Assembly: GCA_937125225.1 (NCBI GenBank)
Contig: CAKZLE010000032.1
Span: 1-64,000 of the forward strand
Source: an uncultured Spirochaetia bacterium
GTDB lineage: Bacteria > Spirochaetota > Spirochaetia > CAKZLE01
Direction: 5' to 3'
DNA: 64,000 nucleotides
Made by a program: the position numbers and the translations under genes. Below, one piece after another: positions 32,571-42,678 of the stretch. Numbering within the stretch: position 1 is the stretch's first letter; each line of letters begins with the position of its first letter. The notes beneath the pieces were generated by a model. It had not been told where the DNA came from, made no database searches, and saw only the letters and a program-made list of their open reading frames with translations.

Positions 32571-35500
32571 GAGGCGATTCCTCATAATCATCCTGTTGAT
32601 ACTCCTCTCTTATCAGAGTATCTTCTCTGACCCTCTCATGATCCAAGCAGGTGCTGAATATGGATATCCCCCCTATTGTATCATTGATGGAAAAGGTGAA
32701 GCGGACGGATTCTCAGTAGAGCTTTTGACTGCCGCCCTAGAGGTCATGGGCTATGATGTGGAGTTCTCTATTGATACCTGGCAAAACATAGTGACAGCTC
32801 TTTCTCAAGGTGATATCCAAGTCCTTCCGTTGATGAGTCGGAATCCAGATCGAGAGGAAACGTTTGATTTCACATTCCCCTATATAACGATGAACGGGAC
32901 TTATGTGGTACATGAAGAGGGCAAGATGCCTGCTGATGTCGAAGACCTCGTAGGTCTACGAGTCGGCGTCATGGAGGGTGATAGTGCGGCCTCTTATATT
33001 GAAAGCCTAGATATCGAGATGACCATTTTAACAGCGCCAACCTCGGAAGAGGTGCTCAGGATGCTTGATGCTCAGGAGATCGATGTTTGTATCATGCAAA
33101 GATATAGTGCTTTTGAACTCATAGAGGAACTTGGGTTAGAGAATCTTATAGTCAGTAATACCATAATCGGTGACCTTGCTATGCATTTTTGCTTTGCTGT
33201 CAAGGAGGGGGATTCAAAACTCCTATCTATCTTGAACGAGGGTCTCGCTACGATCATCTCTAATGGGACCTTCGTAACATTACAAGCTGAATGGTTCTCA
33301 CATACTAATACTTCAAGAAGACGATACAATAGGATTGTGGTTGGTGGTGATGATAATTACCCTCCTTTTGAATTTATCGATAATGATGGAGAGCCATCAG
33401 GGTTCAATGTGGATCTTACTAAAGCGATCGCTGAGGAGATGGGTTTAGATATTGAAATACGATTAGGACCATGGAATGAGATCTATGGGGAACTTCTAGA
33501 TGAAGAGATCGATATTCTTCAAGGAGTCTTGTACTCTCCTGATAGAGAGAAAGAACTATCCTTCTCTCAAGCCCACACTGCGATTGAATATGTTGCGGTG
33601 AATAGGGAAGGTGGAAAGGAGATTCGATCTCTAGAGGATCTCTCTGATCAGATGATCATCGTTCAGGAACAGGATATCATGCATGAGATACTCATAGATG
33701 CTGGATTTGAGCATCAGCTCATTCTTGTTCCCTCTCAGACAGAGGCTATGATCCAGTTACAGCATGGAAACGGTGATTGTGCAGTGATTTCCAGACTGTC
33801 AGCCTATTATACTATCGAACATCTTGGACTTGAAGGTCTCAGTATTGGTAAGAAGACCTTGGCGAACCCTCAGTATAACTATGGTTCACTAGACTCTTTT
33901 GAGAATAGACTCTATCCCTTCTCAGAAGGGCTGGCTGTATTAAAGGCCTCTGGTGAATATCGTGATATCTATACTAAATGGTTTGGAGCCTATACCAGTG
34001 AGAAAGGCTTGAGTCAGGATCAGATAATAAGGATCCTGATATTCATAGCGATACCACTCCTGTTGATCATATGTTTGGTCTACCTGTGGATACGTATGTT
34101 AAAGAGACAAGTTCGTCTTAGAACCAATGCGCTGGCTGTAACTACTACTGAACTTGAGAGTCATGTCCAGGAGTTGACGAAGATTCGTAGAAGATTGAGT
34201 GAAAGAGAACAACGGTTCTCCTATGCTGTCGAAGGTACGAGAGATGGCCTCTGGGACCATGATCTTATAACAGATTATTGTTATCATTCTGACCAGTATG
34301 CGAGGATGTTAGGGTATGATCCCCAAGATCTCAACCGAACAACACATACCTGGTTGGGATTGTTACACCCCAATGACAAAGAACGTGCGGTAAGCACCCT
34401 AGAACGTTACATCAAAGATCACGTGCAGATATATGAGACCTCCTATAGATTACGAAATCGAGAGGGCTCCTATAGGTGGATCTCGACACGAGGGCGTATC
34501 ATCTATGATGAGAAGGGAAAAGCTCTCAGGATCGTCGGTTTCAACACAGATATCACCGATAAGGTAAGAGCAGAGACTGAAAAAGAGGCTCAAGAGATCA
34601 AATTCCATAAACTATTCAACACACTAGCTGATCCCATCTGTATCCTATCTCCTAGCGGTACTATTCTAGAGATGAACTATGCAGTCGAATCAGTCTTTGG
34701 ATATGCTGAGGATGAGCTTCTGAACAAACCTATTGAATCAGTCTTCCCTGATATCAGAGAATTGGATATCAAAAAGATCCTTCATATCCTCATCTCAGAT
34801 AATTCTTATCTTCTTACTCATGAAGTCGCACGAAAAGAGGGGGAGAAGTTCTTGTGTGAGATCAATATGAGTCTTTCCTCTTTTAAGGGAAAGAAGGCGA
34901 TCCTTGCGATCATCAGAGATGTTCATGAACGCAATAGACTCGAGGAACTCCAGCAGAGGAATGATAAGCTCAACTCCTTGGGAATCCTTGCAGGAGGGAT
35001 CGCACATGACTTCAATAACCTCCTCAGTAGCCTGTTCGGGTATCTAGAACTTGCTCAAATGGCAAGTAGTCCACAAGATGGGATTCATGAGTACTTAGAT
35101 AAAGCCATACAATCGTTCGAGAGGACGAAGAACCTTACCATGCAGCTCCTGACCTTCTCAAAAGGTGGGACTCCGAAGTTGAAGTCAGATACTGTATATG
35201 CTACAATTCAAGAGAGTGCAGAATTTGCTCTATCGGGTTCGAAGATCGGTATTGATTTTATATTTCCCATGGAACATTGGCTCGTCGACTTTGACCGAAA
35301 TCAGATATCTCAAGTGATAGATAATCTTGTTATCAATGGAAAGCAGGCCATGCCTGATGGTGGCAAGCTGTCGATTGAAGTAGAGAATATGATGGTAGAG
35401 AAGATCTCTTCAATCGATCTCCCTCGAGGTGATTATGTCTCGATCAAGGTCACTGATACGGGAATAGGAATATCTTCTAGGATAGTCGATAAGATATTCG

Positions 35501-36057
35501 ATCCCTATTTTTCTACGAAGAAAGCAGGGTCAGGGTTAGGTCTTGCTACCTGTTATTCCATCATACAGAAGCATAATGGGATGATCACCGTAGAGTCTCA
35601 TATAGACGAAGGTACTACATTTTCTATTTTTCTACCACGATCCAATAAAGTATTGGATTCTGATATACCAAGCAAGGGGGAAGTTATGGAACAGTTTGAA
35701 GGGGTGATCCTAGTAATGGATGATGAGAAGGCGATATTGGATATCACCTCAAAGATGCTAGAGATGATGGGTTTTTCTGTGTTGACGGCTTCTCATGGTG
35801 AAGAGGCTTTAACGGTATTGGCCGATCATCCTGAGATCTCTCTTGGATTATTCGATCTTACTATTCCTGGAGGTCTTGGTGCTCGAGATATCATTGAACA
35901 GGTCCTCGAGATACATCCTGAACTTCCTGTCATAGCGACTAGTGGGTATTCGGATGATCAGATCATGTCAAACCCAGCTCAATTCGGATTTGCCGCTAGT
36001 CAGGCAAAGCCCTATAAGATGGCCGAACTGATGAATGCGATAAAATCAGTACTATAA
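32560..36057 (+). CDS. Membrane hybrid kinase with two SBP_bac_3 sensor domains and PAS domains
   Basis: A 1165-residue receptor. It has a signal or anchor segment (5-22) and then two tandem extracellular SBP_bac_3 (polar amino-acid-binding) domains, about 25-250 and 258-478, both starting with a YPPF/YPPY element. These are followed by one membrane helix (about 488-510), PAS domains (about 550-675 with a PAC motif, and 685-800), HisKA with AGGIAHDFNNLL (His816), an intact GHKL domain (DTGIGI) and a receiver (Asp1099). This is the BvgS/EvgS type of direct periplasmic ligand sensor, but ends in one receiver without Hpt. Translation starts at GTG after AGAGGG, inside the end of the previous gene. 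The ligand is probably an amino acid or other small polar molecule. Confidence 0.88.
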   Translation: MRNKRRFLIIILLILLSYQSIFSDPLMIQAGAEYGYPPYCIIDGKGEADGFSVELLTAALEVMGYDVEFSIDTWQNIVTALSQGDIQVLPLMSRNPDREETFDFTFPYITMNGTYVVHEEGKMPADVEDLVGLRVGVMEGDSAASYIESLDIEMTILTAPTSEEVLRMLDAQEIDVCIMQRYSAFELIEELGLENLIVSNTIIGDLAMHFCFAVKEGDSKLLSILNEGLATIISNGTFVTLQAEWFSHTNTSRRRYNRIVVGGDDNYPPFEFIDNDGEPSGFNVDLTKAIAEEMGLDIEIRLGPWNEIYGELLDEEIDILQGVLYSPDREKELSFSQAHTAIEYVAVNREGGKEIRSLEDLSDQMIIVQEQDIMHEILIDAGFEHQLILVPSQTEAMIQLQHGNGDCAVISRLSAYYTIEHLGLEGLSIGKKTLANPQYNYGSLDSFENRLYPFSEGLAVLKASGEYRDIYTKWFGAYTSEKGLSQDQIIRILIFIAIPLLLIICLVYLWIRMLKRQVRLRTNALAVTTTELESHVQELTKIRRRLSEREQRFSYAVEGTRDGLWDHDLITDYCYHSDQYARMLGYDPQDLNRTTHTWLGLLHPNDKERAVSTLERYIKDHVQIYETSYRLRNREGSYRWISTRGRIIYDEKGKALRIVGFNTDITDKVRAETEKEAQEIKFHKLFNTLADPICILSPSGTILEMNYAVESVFGYAEDELLNKPIESVFPDIRELDIKKILHILISDNSYLLTHEVARKEGEKFLCEINMSLSSFKGKKAILAIIRDVHERNRLEELQQRNDKLNSLGILAGGIAHDFNNLLSSLFGYLELAQMASSPQDGIHEYLDKAIQSFERTKNLTMQLLTFSKGGTPKLKSDTVYATIQESAEFALSGSKIGIDFIFPMEHWLVDFDRNQISQVIDNLVINGKQAMPDGGKLSIEVENMMVEKISSIDLPRGDYVSIKVTDTGIGISSRIVDKIFDPYFSTKKAGSGLGLATCYSIIQKHNGMITVESHIDEGTTFSIFLPRSNKVLDSDIPSKGEVMEQFEGVILVMDDEKAILDITSKMLEMMGFSVLTASHGEEALTVLADHPEISLGLFDLTIPGGLGARDIIEQVLEIHPELPVIATSGYSDDQIMSNPAQFGFAASQAKPYKMAELMNAIKSVL

Positions 36058-36067
36058 AGAAGTATAC

Positions 36068-36847
36068 ATGACAAAAGATGAGTTAGAAGAATTACAGAAT
36101 AAACGTCGGTTTGATTTCTTTCAAAGGACCTTGCGAACAATGGTTGTCCTTTGTCTCTCATTTATGATCTATAATATGTTTCACGATATCATAATTGGAT
36201 TCTCTCTTTTAGGTTTTAGTATCTTATTGGGAAGTCTTCTTTGGGTTTGTAGGTACTTCTCTTATGTGAGGTGTTTTAGAGCTTTAGCTGTCCTTCTACT
36301 TATAGGGACTTCGCTTTTGCTATACATACAGCCTGATATTCCTTTTTATTATCTTTATAGTATGACGTTACCTTTATGTTTCATTATCCTTCTCGGGAAA
36401 TTCGAGGGTGGAGTATTCTCAACTATACTTCTAGTAAGTGTGAGTATGATCTATTGGTTCTCTATTGGTAGAGATGAAGGTGGTAGGGTGGGTATAACTA
36501 ATCTTCTCATTCTTTCATCTGCTATTACTACCATTGGTTATATATCTATCAGAAATGAGTTAATGTTCGAAGAGATCTATAAAGGGTATGAACATAAGAA
36601 CAGTCTGTTGAAAGATGAGCATCAAAGATATCTGACTGCTCAGCAAGAGGTGAGAACCTTGACAGGGACTCTTCCCGTTTGTAGCTCCTGTGGCCAGGTT
36701 CGTGATGAAGATGGTAACTATACATCTCTTGAGACCTATATACGAAAACATACTGATACAGCGATCAGTCACGGATTATGCCCGGATTGTCTCCAAAAGC
36801 TATATCCTGATATCTCCTATGAGATCTTACAAAAACATGATACATGA
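36068..36847 (+). CDS. Six-helix membrane protein with C-terminal CxxC...CxxC cytosolic domain
   Basis: A 259-residue protein. Residues about 18-165 hold five or six membrane helices, followed by a short coiled coil (175-200). The C-terminus has VCSSCGQVRDEDGNYTSLETYI and HGLCPDCLQKLYP, a four-Cys module seen at the ends of many PAS, REC and membrane signalling proteins. It may bind zinc or sense redox state; the function is not known. It lies ten bases downstream of the SBP-type kinase in the same direction and may serve as its partner or output (inference). No enzyme domain was recognised. Confidence 0.65.
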   Translation: MTKDELEELQNKRRFDFFQRTLRTMVVLCLSFMIYNMFHDIIIGFSLLGFSILLGSLLWVCRYFSYVRCFRALAVLLLIGTSLLLYIQPDIPFYYLYSMTLPLCFIILLGKFEGGVFSTILLVSVSMIYWFSIGRDEGGRVGITNLLILSSAITTIGYISIRNELMFEEIYKGYEHKNSLLKDEHQRYLTAQQEVRTLTGTLPVCSSCGQVRDEDGNYTSLETYIRKHTDTAISHGLCPDCLQKLYPDISYEILQKHDT

Positions 36848-37211
36848 GTCTTAACGGTAGTGTAGAGATTGGCCTTGAGGCAACCTCCAACGATTTTCCT
36901 TCCTAGGCCGTGAAAATCACCAAGAGAGGTGCCGAGAATAACAGAGCTCCCGTTGAGAATAGCGGAAGAAGTCTATCAGTGACCTCTGAAGCTACCTTTG
37001 AACAGATATAGTGTTGTGAGAGGGTGATATTACCATGAACGGTAAAGTCTGTATTCATCTGCTCGATCGTTGGGATCACGATCGAGAAAAGGATCTTTTC
37101 AGGTTCTATTCCTGAGGCAAGAGCTTCATCGATCACCTTATATGCCAACACTCGATTTGTAGCAAGTAGTGCCGTGTAGTGACTTCCAGAGAATGTTTTT
37201 ATATGGTCCAT
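36817..37211 (-). pseudogene. Remnant of a corrinoid (B12)-binding protein
   Basis: The frame from 37211 encodes about 87 residues of a B12-binding_2 helical cap (VIDEALASGIEPEKILFSIVIP and similar) and then runs into unrelated hydrophobic codons and a stop at 36903. In another frame of the same strand, the next codons read SVILGTSLGDFHGLGRKIVGG, which contains the DxHxxG cobalt-ligand motif of the Rossmann half. A one-base frameshift near residue 87 explains both. The shifted frame ends at 36817, after only about 35 residues, inside the end of the neighbouring gene, so most of the Rossmann domain is missing. No corrinoid methyltransferase remains nearby. A sequencing error alone would not restore the truncated end. 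Confidence 0.72.
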
Positions 37212-37280
37212 GGTCCCCTCTGTATCGATTATACCATACTATTTAGGTGAGATATTCAAATATTCATCCATTGGCAGACC

Positions 37281-40200
37281 TCATCTTCCTAGAATCTGTT
37301 TTACCTTCTTGGTGAACGAATTGATCGTGAACGGTTTCTGGAGAAATGCTGTACCATCTATGAGGATTCCCTGGTTGATGATCACATCAGAGGTATAACC
37401 TGAGAGATAGAGGACTTTTATCTGGGGAAGGACCCCTTTGATCTTCAACGAGAGGTCTTTACCGTTCATCTCTGGCATGATCACATCGGTGATAAGAAGA
37501 TTGAATGAGTTCTCTTCAATTGCTTTTAGAGCTTGTGTTGGGGAGTCTACTGCCATAACTTGGAGACCCATCTCTTTTAGGATATGGTATTCGAGTTTTA
37601 AGATTGTCTGCTCATCCTCAACGAGAAGAATCGAGATCTCCGATTCTATTCTAGTACTAGGTATTATCTCTTTGACAGGTTCTGGGATCGATTGTTTCGT
37701 TGCCGGGAGGTAGATCTTAAAAGTCGTTCCTCTATCGATCTCACTATATACATGGATGAAACCGTTATTCTGCTTCACTATCCCATAGACCGTCGACAGG
37801 CCGAGTCCTGAGCCCTCTCCTCGTGGTTTAGAGGTATAAAATGGTTCGAAGATATGCGCTTGCTCCTCTGTGCTCATTCCTTTCCCAGAGTCTGAAATCG
37901 TCAGGACCACAAAGTCTCCGGTATCTATTCCCCCTGCTTGAAGACCCAGTATTGAATCGACGGCGATCGTCTCGGTCGTGATGGTGATTGTCCCTGTCTC
38001 TTTGATGGCATGGCTCGCATTCACTACGAGATTGGTAAGGATCTGATCTACCTGAGAGGAGTCGATATAGATGGATTGTGGTGCTTTACTAGGCAGCCAG
38101 GAGATCTCGATCTGTTCACCTACGAGTCTTCGTAACATTGAAAGGAGATTCTCTATAGTGACATTAAGATCGAGGACCTCTTTAGTCGTCATCCCCTTAC
38201 GTGCAAAGGTCAAAAGCTGTTTTGTAAGGGTCGCAGACCGCTCTGCTGCAGATTGTATCTCCTTTAGATTCTGGTAGAAGGGAGATGAACTCTCAGCAAG
38301 TTGCAAAGAGAGTTCCGTGTTGCCGATGATCACACTGAGCATATTGTTGAAATCATGTGCGACACCACCTGCAAGGCGACCGATAGAGTCAAGTTTCTGC
38401 ATCTGAATCAATTGGTCCTGTAATACCTGATGCTTTCTCTCTGATTCCTTTCTCGCTGAGATATCACGTGCGATCCCATAATAGAAGGTCTCATTCTTTA
38501 TCAAGAAACGCTTGCCACTGACCTCTACTGGTAAAAGATCCCCATCTTTCTTCTTATGTCCTGTCTCAAATGTTCTCACCTCATTCTCCGGTACATCAGC
38601 CCAGAACTCTCTGAAACTCTCAATGGAATAGTTGGGGTCGATCTCTTTGATAGACATCCCTATGAATTCTTCAAAAGCATATCCCAATCTTGTATATGCA
38701 GAACTATTAGCTTCGATAAATATTCCTTTATGATCTAAAAGGAAGATAGCATCTGTTGCGGTCTCAACTAGGGAACGATATCGCTGCTCACTGAGTAACA
38801 GTTCTTTCTCGGTCTTCACTTGTTGTGAGATATCCATATGAGTACCTATGAGACGAATAGCCTTGCCTGTACCATCGAATATCGCTTTTGCTCTCGAAAG
38901 GATATCGACCCAATGTCCGTCTTTATGCTTCATTCTTAGATTTATCTTGAATCTGTCAAGTTCTCCTGAGATGACTTTCTTTTGCATCTCCCAAGCTCTA
39001 ACAGCATCTTGTGGGTCAGTGAGTTCTTCCCATACTGATAAGTGTTGCCGCAATTCATCCATCTCATACCCTAGCATAGCTTTCCACTCAGGTGAGAAGT
39101 AGACCTCATCGGTCAATAGATCCCAATCCCAAAGACCATCATGGGTTGCGTTCATAGCCTCTTCGAACTGATTCTTCGTATGTTCGAGTACTCTCTGAGT
39201 TTTCCGTAACTCGGTGATATCGTCCCCAGAGCAGAGAAGTCCCGTGATACTCCCGCTTGAATCTTTGATCGCTGAATTATTCCAGGCGATGAGTTTTAAT
39301 TCACCGGAGTTAGTGACTACCTCATTCTCAAAATACTGGTATTTCTCAGGATCCTCGAGGATGTCATGAAATACCTCATTGACCTTGGTCCTATCCCCTT
39401 CAGGAATACAAGTATCAAACCAGGATCTTCCCTGTAGATCCTCTTTCTTATAGCCAAGAAGCTGGGCCCCCTTAGTGTTAATAAGTGAGATCTTACCTTC
39501 TCGATCAATCGCAATGATGATGGACTTCGTGATATCAAGGTAGTTCTCAGTCCGCTCCTTTTCACGACGGAGTCTCTGTTCGAACTGTTTCCTTCTCGTA
39601 ATATCGATGATAAATGCGCAATACGCCTCGACTTCACCATCTGCCCCGATCTTCGGATGGACAGACATGTGAACAGGGATGATCTTTCCCTCTTTTGAGA
39701 TATATTCCTTCTCATACTCGATGGGTTCTTTAGTCTCATGGAGTCTTTTGAGGTTCTCTGCCTCTACCGATTCCCACTTCAAAGGTGTCAGGACCTGGTT
39801 CCAATCTAATCGTTGAAGTTCCTCCCCAGTATAGCCGAGCATCTGTTGGTAGGCAGGATTACTGAGGCCCATAGAACCATCAGGATATCCGATGGCTACT
39901 GAGATGTTGGCCTTATTGATGATATCACTTAAGAATGCCGCCTCTTCCTTGCTTGCCTCTAATGATGCTTGAAGTTCCTCCTGTTCGGTGACATTAGTAC
40001 TACAAATAAGAAAGAGCTCTCTACTACCTTGATTCTTCAATAAAGATACTCTATTGAACCAAATGGTCTGACTTCCATTGAATAGACTCTCATTGAGCTG
40101 ATAAAAGCTCGTTTGACCCGTTGCTTTGGCATGTTGTATTGCCCTCTTGATAGTCTCTATCCTGCTTGGATCGAGCCTTTCGAAAAGTGTGGTTCCGATG

Positions 40201-40877
40201 ATCTTCTCACGAGAGATATCAAAAGCAGATTTGTTTATATCATGGATCACCGTATCCTCATCGATGACGGTGAGAAGGTCGGGGGAGTTCTCATAGATCC
40301 CGGAGAGTAGTGATAAGTTTCTTTTACTCTCTTCAAGAAGTCTGAGCTGTTCATCTTGATGCCTCATAACCGTGAGTGCATGGTTGATCATATGTGCTAT
40401 GATCTTGGATTGTTCATGAACTACAGGGGTGAATGCTATCGTCTCGATAGATAGCATCAGTATCCCAAAGGTCTCACCTCTGAAGACTAGGGGATTGATG
40501 AGTGTCGTGAGCTCTTTACTCTTTCTTGCTATGGGGCAGCTAGGACAATCAGCATATCTTCCAACGGATACTTGCGTCTCGTTGACGGTGATACTCCTGA
40601 TAAGGCAACATCTTTCCTCCTTTTTCTTGATCAATGAATCAAGGACTTCCAATTCATCTAGTGAGAGATCTCCATAGCTTTCGTGTATATGATTGTGATC
40701 GTCAAGGAGGAATATGGCCGAGTTCTTGAACTGCTTTTCTAATACAGCCACAACATGAGAGAGCAGTCCTTCCTTATTATGGTATTCCTCTATACAAGCA
40801 TTCAGCTCTGAGAATAAAGACAACATCTGAGATAAAGCCAAGTCTTGGCTCATAGGTGGTGTACTAGGTGACTCCAA
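37281..40877 (-). CDS. Large soluble GAF/multi-PAS hybrid histidine kinase
   Basis: A 1198-residue cytosolic kinase without a membrane segment. Order: a GAF-like domain (about 25-175, with CPSCPIARKS cysteines), five PAS domains (about 190-305, 315-430, 440-555, 565-690 and 695-810, several with PAC motifs), HisKA with AGGVAHDFNNML (His841), an intact GHKL domain (N box NLVVNASHAI, G1 SDSGKGM, G2 GEGSGLGLST) and a receiver (Asp1131 in LITDVIMPEMNG). It begins at TTG: AGGAG stands seven bases before it, while the first ATG (40853) has no site. The CxxCxxA-type segment in the GAF unit might bind a metal. It is followed upstream on the same strand by the HD-GYP gene only 33 bases away, so both may share a transcript. 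Confidence 0.88.
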   Translation of the reverse strand: MESPSTPPMSQDLALSQMLSLFSELNACIEEYHNKEGLLSHVVAVLEKQFKNSAIFLLDDHNHIHESYGDLSLDELEVLDSLIKKKEERCCLIRSITVNETQVSVGRYADCPSCPIARKSKELTTLINPLVFRGETFGILMLSIETIAFTPVVHEQSKIIAHMINHALTVMRHQDEQLRLLEESKRNLSLLSGIYENSPDLLTVIDEDTVIHDINKSAFDISREKIIGTTLFERLDPSRIETIKRAIQHAKATGQTSFYQLNESLFNGSQTIWFNRVSLLKNQGSRELFLICSTNVTEQEELQASLEASKEEAAFLSDIINKANISVAIGYPDGSMGLSNPAYQQMLGYTGEELQRLDWNQVLTPLKWESVEAENLKRLHETKEPIEYEKEYISKEGKIIPVHMSVHPKIGADGEVEAYCAFIIDITRRKQFEQRLRREKERTENYLDITKSIIIAIDREGKISLINTKGAQLLGYKKEDLQGRSWFDTCIPEGDRTKVNEVFHDILEDPEKYQYFENEVVTNSGELKLIAWNNSAIKDSSGSITGLLCSGDDITELRKTQRVLEHTKNQFEEAMNATHDGLWDWDLLTDEVYFSPEWKAMLGYEMDELRQHLSVWEELTDPQDAVRAWEMQKKVISGELDRFKINLRMKHKDGHWVDILSRAKAIFDGTGKAIRLIGTHMDISQQVKTEKELLLSEQRYRSLVETATDAIFLLDHKGIFIEANSSAYTRLGYAFEEFIGMSIKEIDPNYSIESFREFWADVPENEVRTFETGHKKKDGDLLPVEVSGKRFLIKNETFYYGIARDISARKESERKHQVLQDQLIQMQKLDSIGRLAGGVAHDFNNMLSVIIGNTELSLQLAESSSPFYQNLKEIQSAAERSATLTKQLLTFARKGMTTKEVLDLNVTIENLLSMLRRLVGEQIEISWLPSKAPQSIYIDSSQVDQILTNLVVNASHAIKETGTITITTETIAVDSILGLQAGGIDTGDFVVLTISDSGKGMSTEEQAHIFEPFYTSKPRGEGSGLGLSTVYGIVKQNNGFIHVYSEIDRGTTFKIYLPATKQSIPEPVKEIIPSTRIESEISILLVEDEQTILKLEYHILKEMGLQVMAVDSPTQALKAIEENSFNLLITDVIMPEMNGKDLSLKIKGVLPQIKVLYLSGYTSDVIINQGILIDGTAFLQKPFTINSFTKKVKQILGR

Positions 40878-40910
40878 TTCACAACTCCTAATATATCCTA
40901 TTCTTGGGGA

Positions 40911-42398
40911 TCAACTAAGAATCAGATCCTTCAAGATCGAGACGATCTGTTTATCGATCTTTCCCCTCTGTGCATCATCATCAAGGATCATAAATGCTTT
41001 ATCTATTGAGAATCCTAATCGATAGGGTCGATCAGTGGTAAGGGCATCATAGATATCTGCAACGGCTAGGATCCTTGAACCTAACAGGATCTCATCTCCT
41101 TTGAGTCCATCAGGATAACCCGAACCATCGAGCTTCTCATGATGGTGACGGATCGCATCAAGAGAGATCCCAAGATTGTCTTTGAGGGGTACACAGATCT
41201 GATAACCAAGAAGTGGGTGTTTCTGGATCTCAAGGAATTCCTCATCAGTAAGAGCTCCCGGTTTGTTCAAGATCGATTTATGGATACCGATCTTACCGAT
41301 ATCATGTAACTGACCTGCCGTGACTAGTTTATCGAGCATATCATTATCAAGCCCTAGAGCGAATCCTATCTGGCGAGAGAGTTGAGAGACTCTGATGGAA
41401 TGACCTTGAGTATAGGAATCCTTGACCTCTACGATATTAGTAAGAGAGAAGAGGACATTCTCAAAGTCTGTGAGTTTTTTATTCAACTCATGCATATGCA
41501 GAAGTGATTTGGTACGGGCAAGTAACTCTGCCTGTTGAAAGGGTTTTGTGACGAACCCATCTGCACCAGCATCGATTCCGGTGAGTTTCACCTCAGGTGC
41601 CTCTAACGTAGTCATGAGGACCACTGGGATCAATCGAGTAGCAGAGAACTTCTTGATTCTCCTGCATAGTTGGAACCCATTCATCTTTGGCATCATGATA
41701 TCTGAGATGATCAGATCGATTGGATGGCTCTTTACGAACTCGATAGCCTCTTCACCATTACTGGCAAAATAGATGTGATATCCATAATTCCTGAGCTGGA
41801 ATTCTATGATCTTTCCATTGAGTTTATCATCATCGACCACAAGGACCGAATACTGAGAAGGGTCCTTAGGAGCTTCAGGAGAATCCAATGAGATGATCCT
41901 AGATCTCCCGTCTTGTTTAGCAAGGTCTAGGGATTCTTTGGCACTGTCATATAGATCTTTGAAAGTCGTACCCTTTGTTGGGAATGAGGCTAGGCCAATA
42001 GAGATAGTTATCTCATTCTCGAGTGACTCTTCGATATGTGATTTTATCCGTTCAGCAACGAGAATCGCATCATCACCAATGCTACCATCAAGTTGGATCG
42101 CGAACTGGTCTCTCCAGAGCCTAGCTGCGATATCACTTTTTCTTATACTCTCAATAATATGATCACCGGTCTTCTTGAGCAGGTGATCCCCCTGCAAAGT
42201 CCCATATTTACTGTTATAATGAGAGAAGTTAGTGATATCGATAAGTGCTAATGTGAAACGTTTAGAACTTCGTAAGGACTGTGTACAGATGATATCGATC
42301 AGGTGCCTGAAAGAGCCATAATTATGTAGACCTGTCAAATCATCGAGGAAAGATTTCTCTACAACCTGTTCATATTCTGTGAGTATCTTATCAATCAT
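40911..42398 (-). CDS. Degenerate-GGDEF / receiver / HD-GYP phosphodiesterase
   Basis: A 495-residue soluble protein with an unusual order. Residues 15-170 are a GGDEF-fold domain whose signature is WRDQF (95-99) in place of GGDEF, so cyclase activity is unlikely. Residues about 182-300 are a receiver (Asp233 in LIISDIMMPKMNG, Lys in TKPF). Residues about 320-490 are an HD-GYP domain with intact His365-Asp366 (LHDIGKIGI), HPLLG, HHHEK and GSGYPDGL motifs, so it should hydrolyse c-di-GMP. The degenerate GGDEF half may bind GTP and regulate it. The predicted minus-strand promoter is TTCTTT-N17-TATACT (42430-42458). It precedes the big PAS kinase gene, which may phosphorylate its receiver. Confidence 0.88.
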   Translation of the reverse strand: MIDKILTEYEQVVEKSFLDDLTGLHNYGSFRHLIDIICTQSLRSSKRFTLALIDITNFSHYNSKYGTLQGDHLLKKTGDHIIESIRKSDIAARLWRDQFAIQLDGSIGDDAILVAERIKSHIEESLENEITISIGLASFPTKGTTFKDLYDSAKESLDLAKQDGRSRIISLDSPEAPKDPSQYSVLVVDDDKLNGKIIEFQLRNYGYHIYFASNGEEAIEFVKSHPIDLIISDIMMPKMNGFQLCRRIKKFSATRLIPVVLMTTLEAPEVKLTGIDAGADGFVTKPFQQAELLARTKSLLHMHELNKKLTDFENVLFSLTNIVEVKDSYTQGHSIRVSQLSRQIGFALGLDNDMLDKLVTAGQLHDIGKIGIHKSILNKPGALTDEEFLEIQKHPLLGYQICVPLKDNLGISLDAIRHHHEKLDGSGYPDGLKGDEILLGSRILAVADIYDALTTDRPYRLGFSIDKAFMILDDDAQRGKIDKQIVSILKDLILS

Positions 42399-42429
42399 GT
42401 CAATTCCTTCAGTAAGATATCTAGCCTAA

Positions 42430-42458
42430 AGTATATCATGATTCTCTTCGACAAAGAA
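42430..42458 (-). promoter_or_regulatory. Probable promoter of the HD-GYP/kinase pair
   Basis: On the minus strand, TTCTTT (complement of 42453-42458), 17 bases and extended TGATATACT with -10 complement of 42430-42435. Confidence 0.45.
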
Positions 42459-42678
42459 CAAAGATTGAAAAGATAAGGTATATACTGTCCCTTTTTGGCT
42501 CCTCCAAGGGGTATCACCCCTCCAGATGGCCCTCGATCGTATGAAGTTACAACTCATTTTTCTGAGCTTCAGGTATTTCTTGATGGCAATATGGCATCAA
42601 GGATGGTAGAATCTCTAGAAGGGTTTTGAAAAATTCTCTTCAAAAGTCAAATTGATCATTTTTGATGAAGGATATGAG

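Noticed and set aside
36903-37211. An intact 102-residue protein
   Set aside because: Its last 15 codons do not fit the B12 cap family, while the adjacent frame continues the family with the DxHxxG motif; a frameshifted remnant is the better reading.
42399-42678. Small gene in the gap before the PhnD-type kinase
   Set aside because: Frames are short with no ribosome site; only a 7-bp inverted repeat (42624-42645) and a minus-strand promoter are seen.
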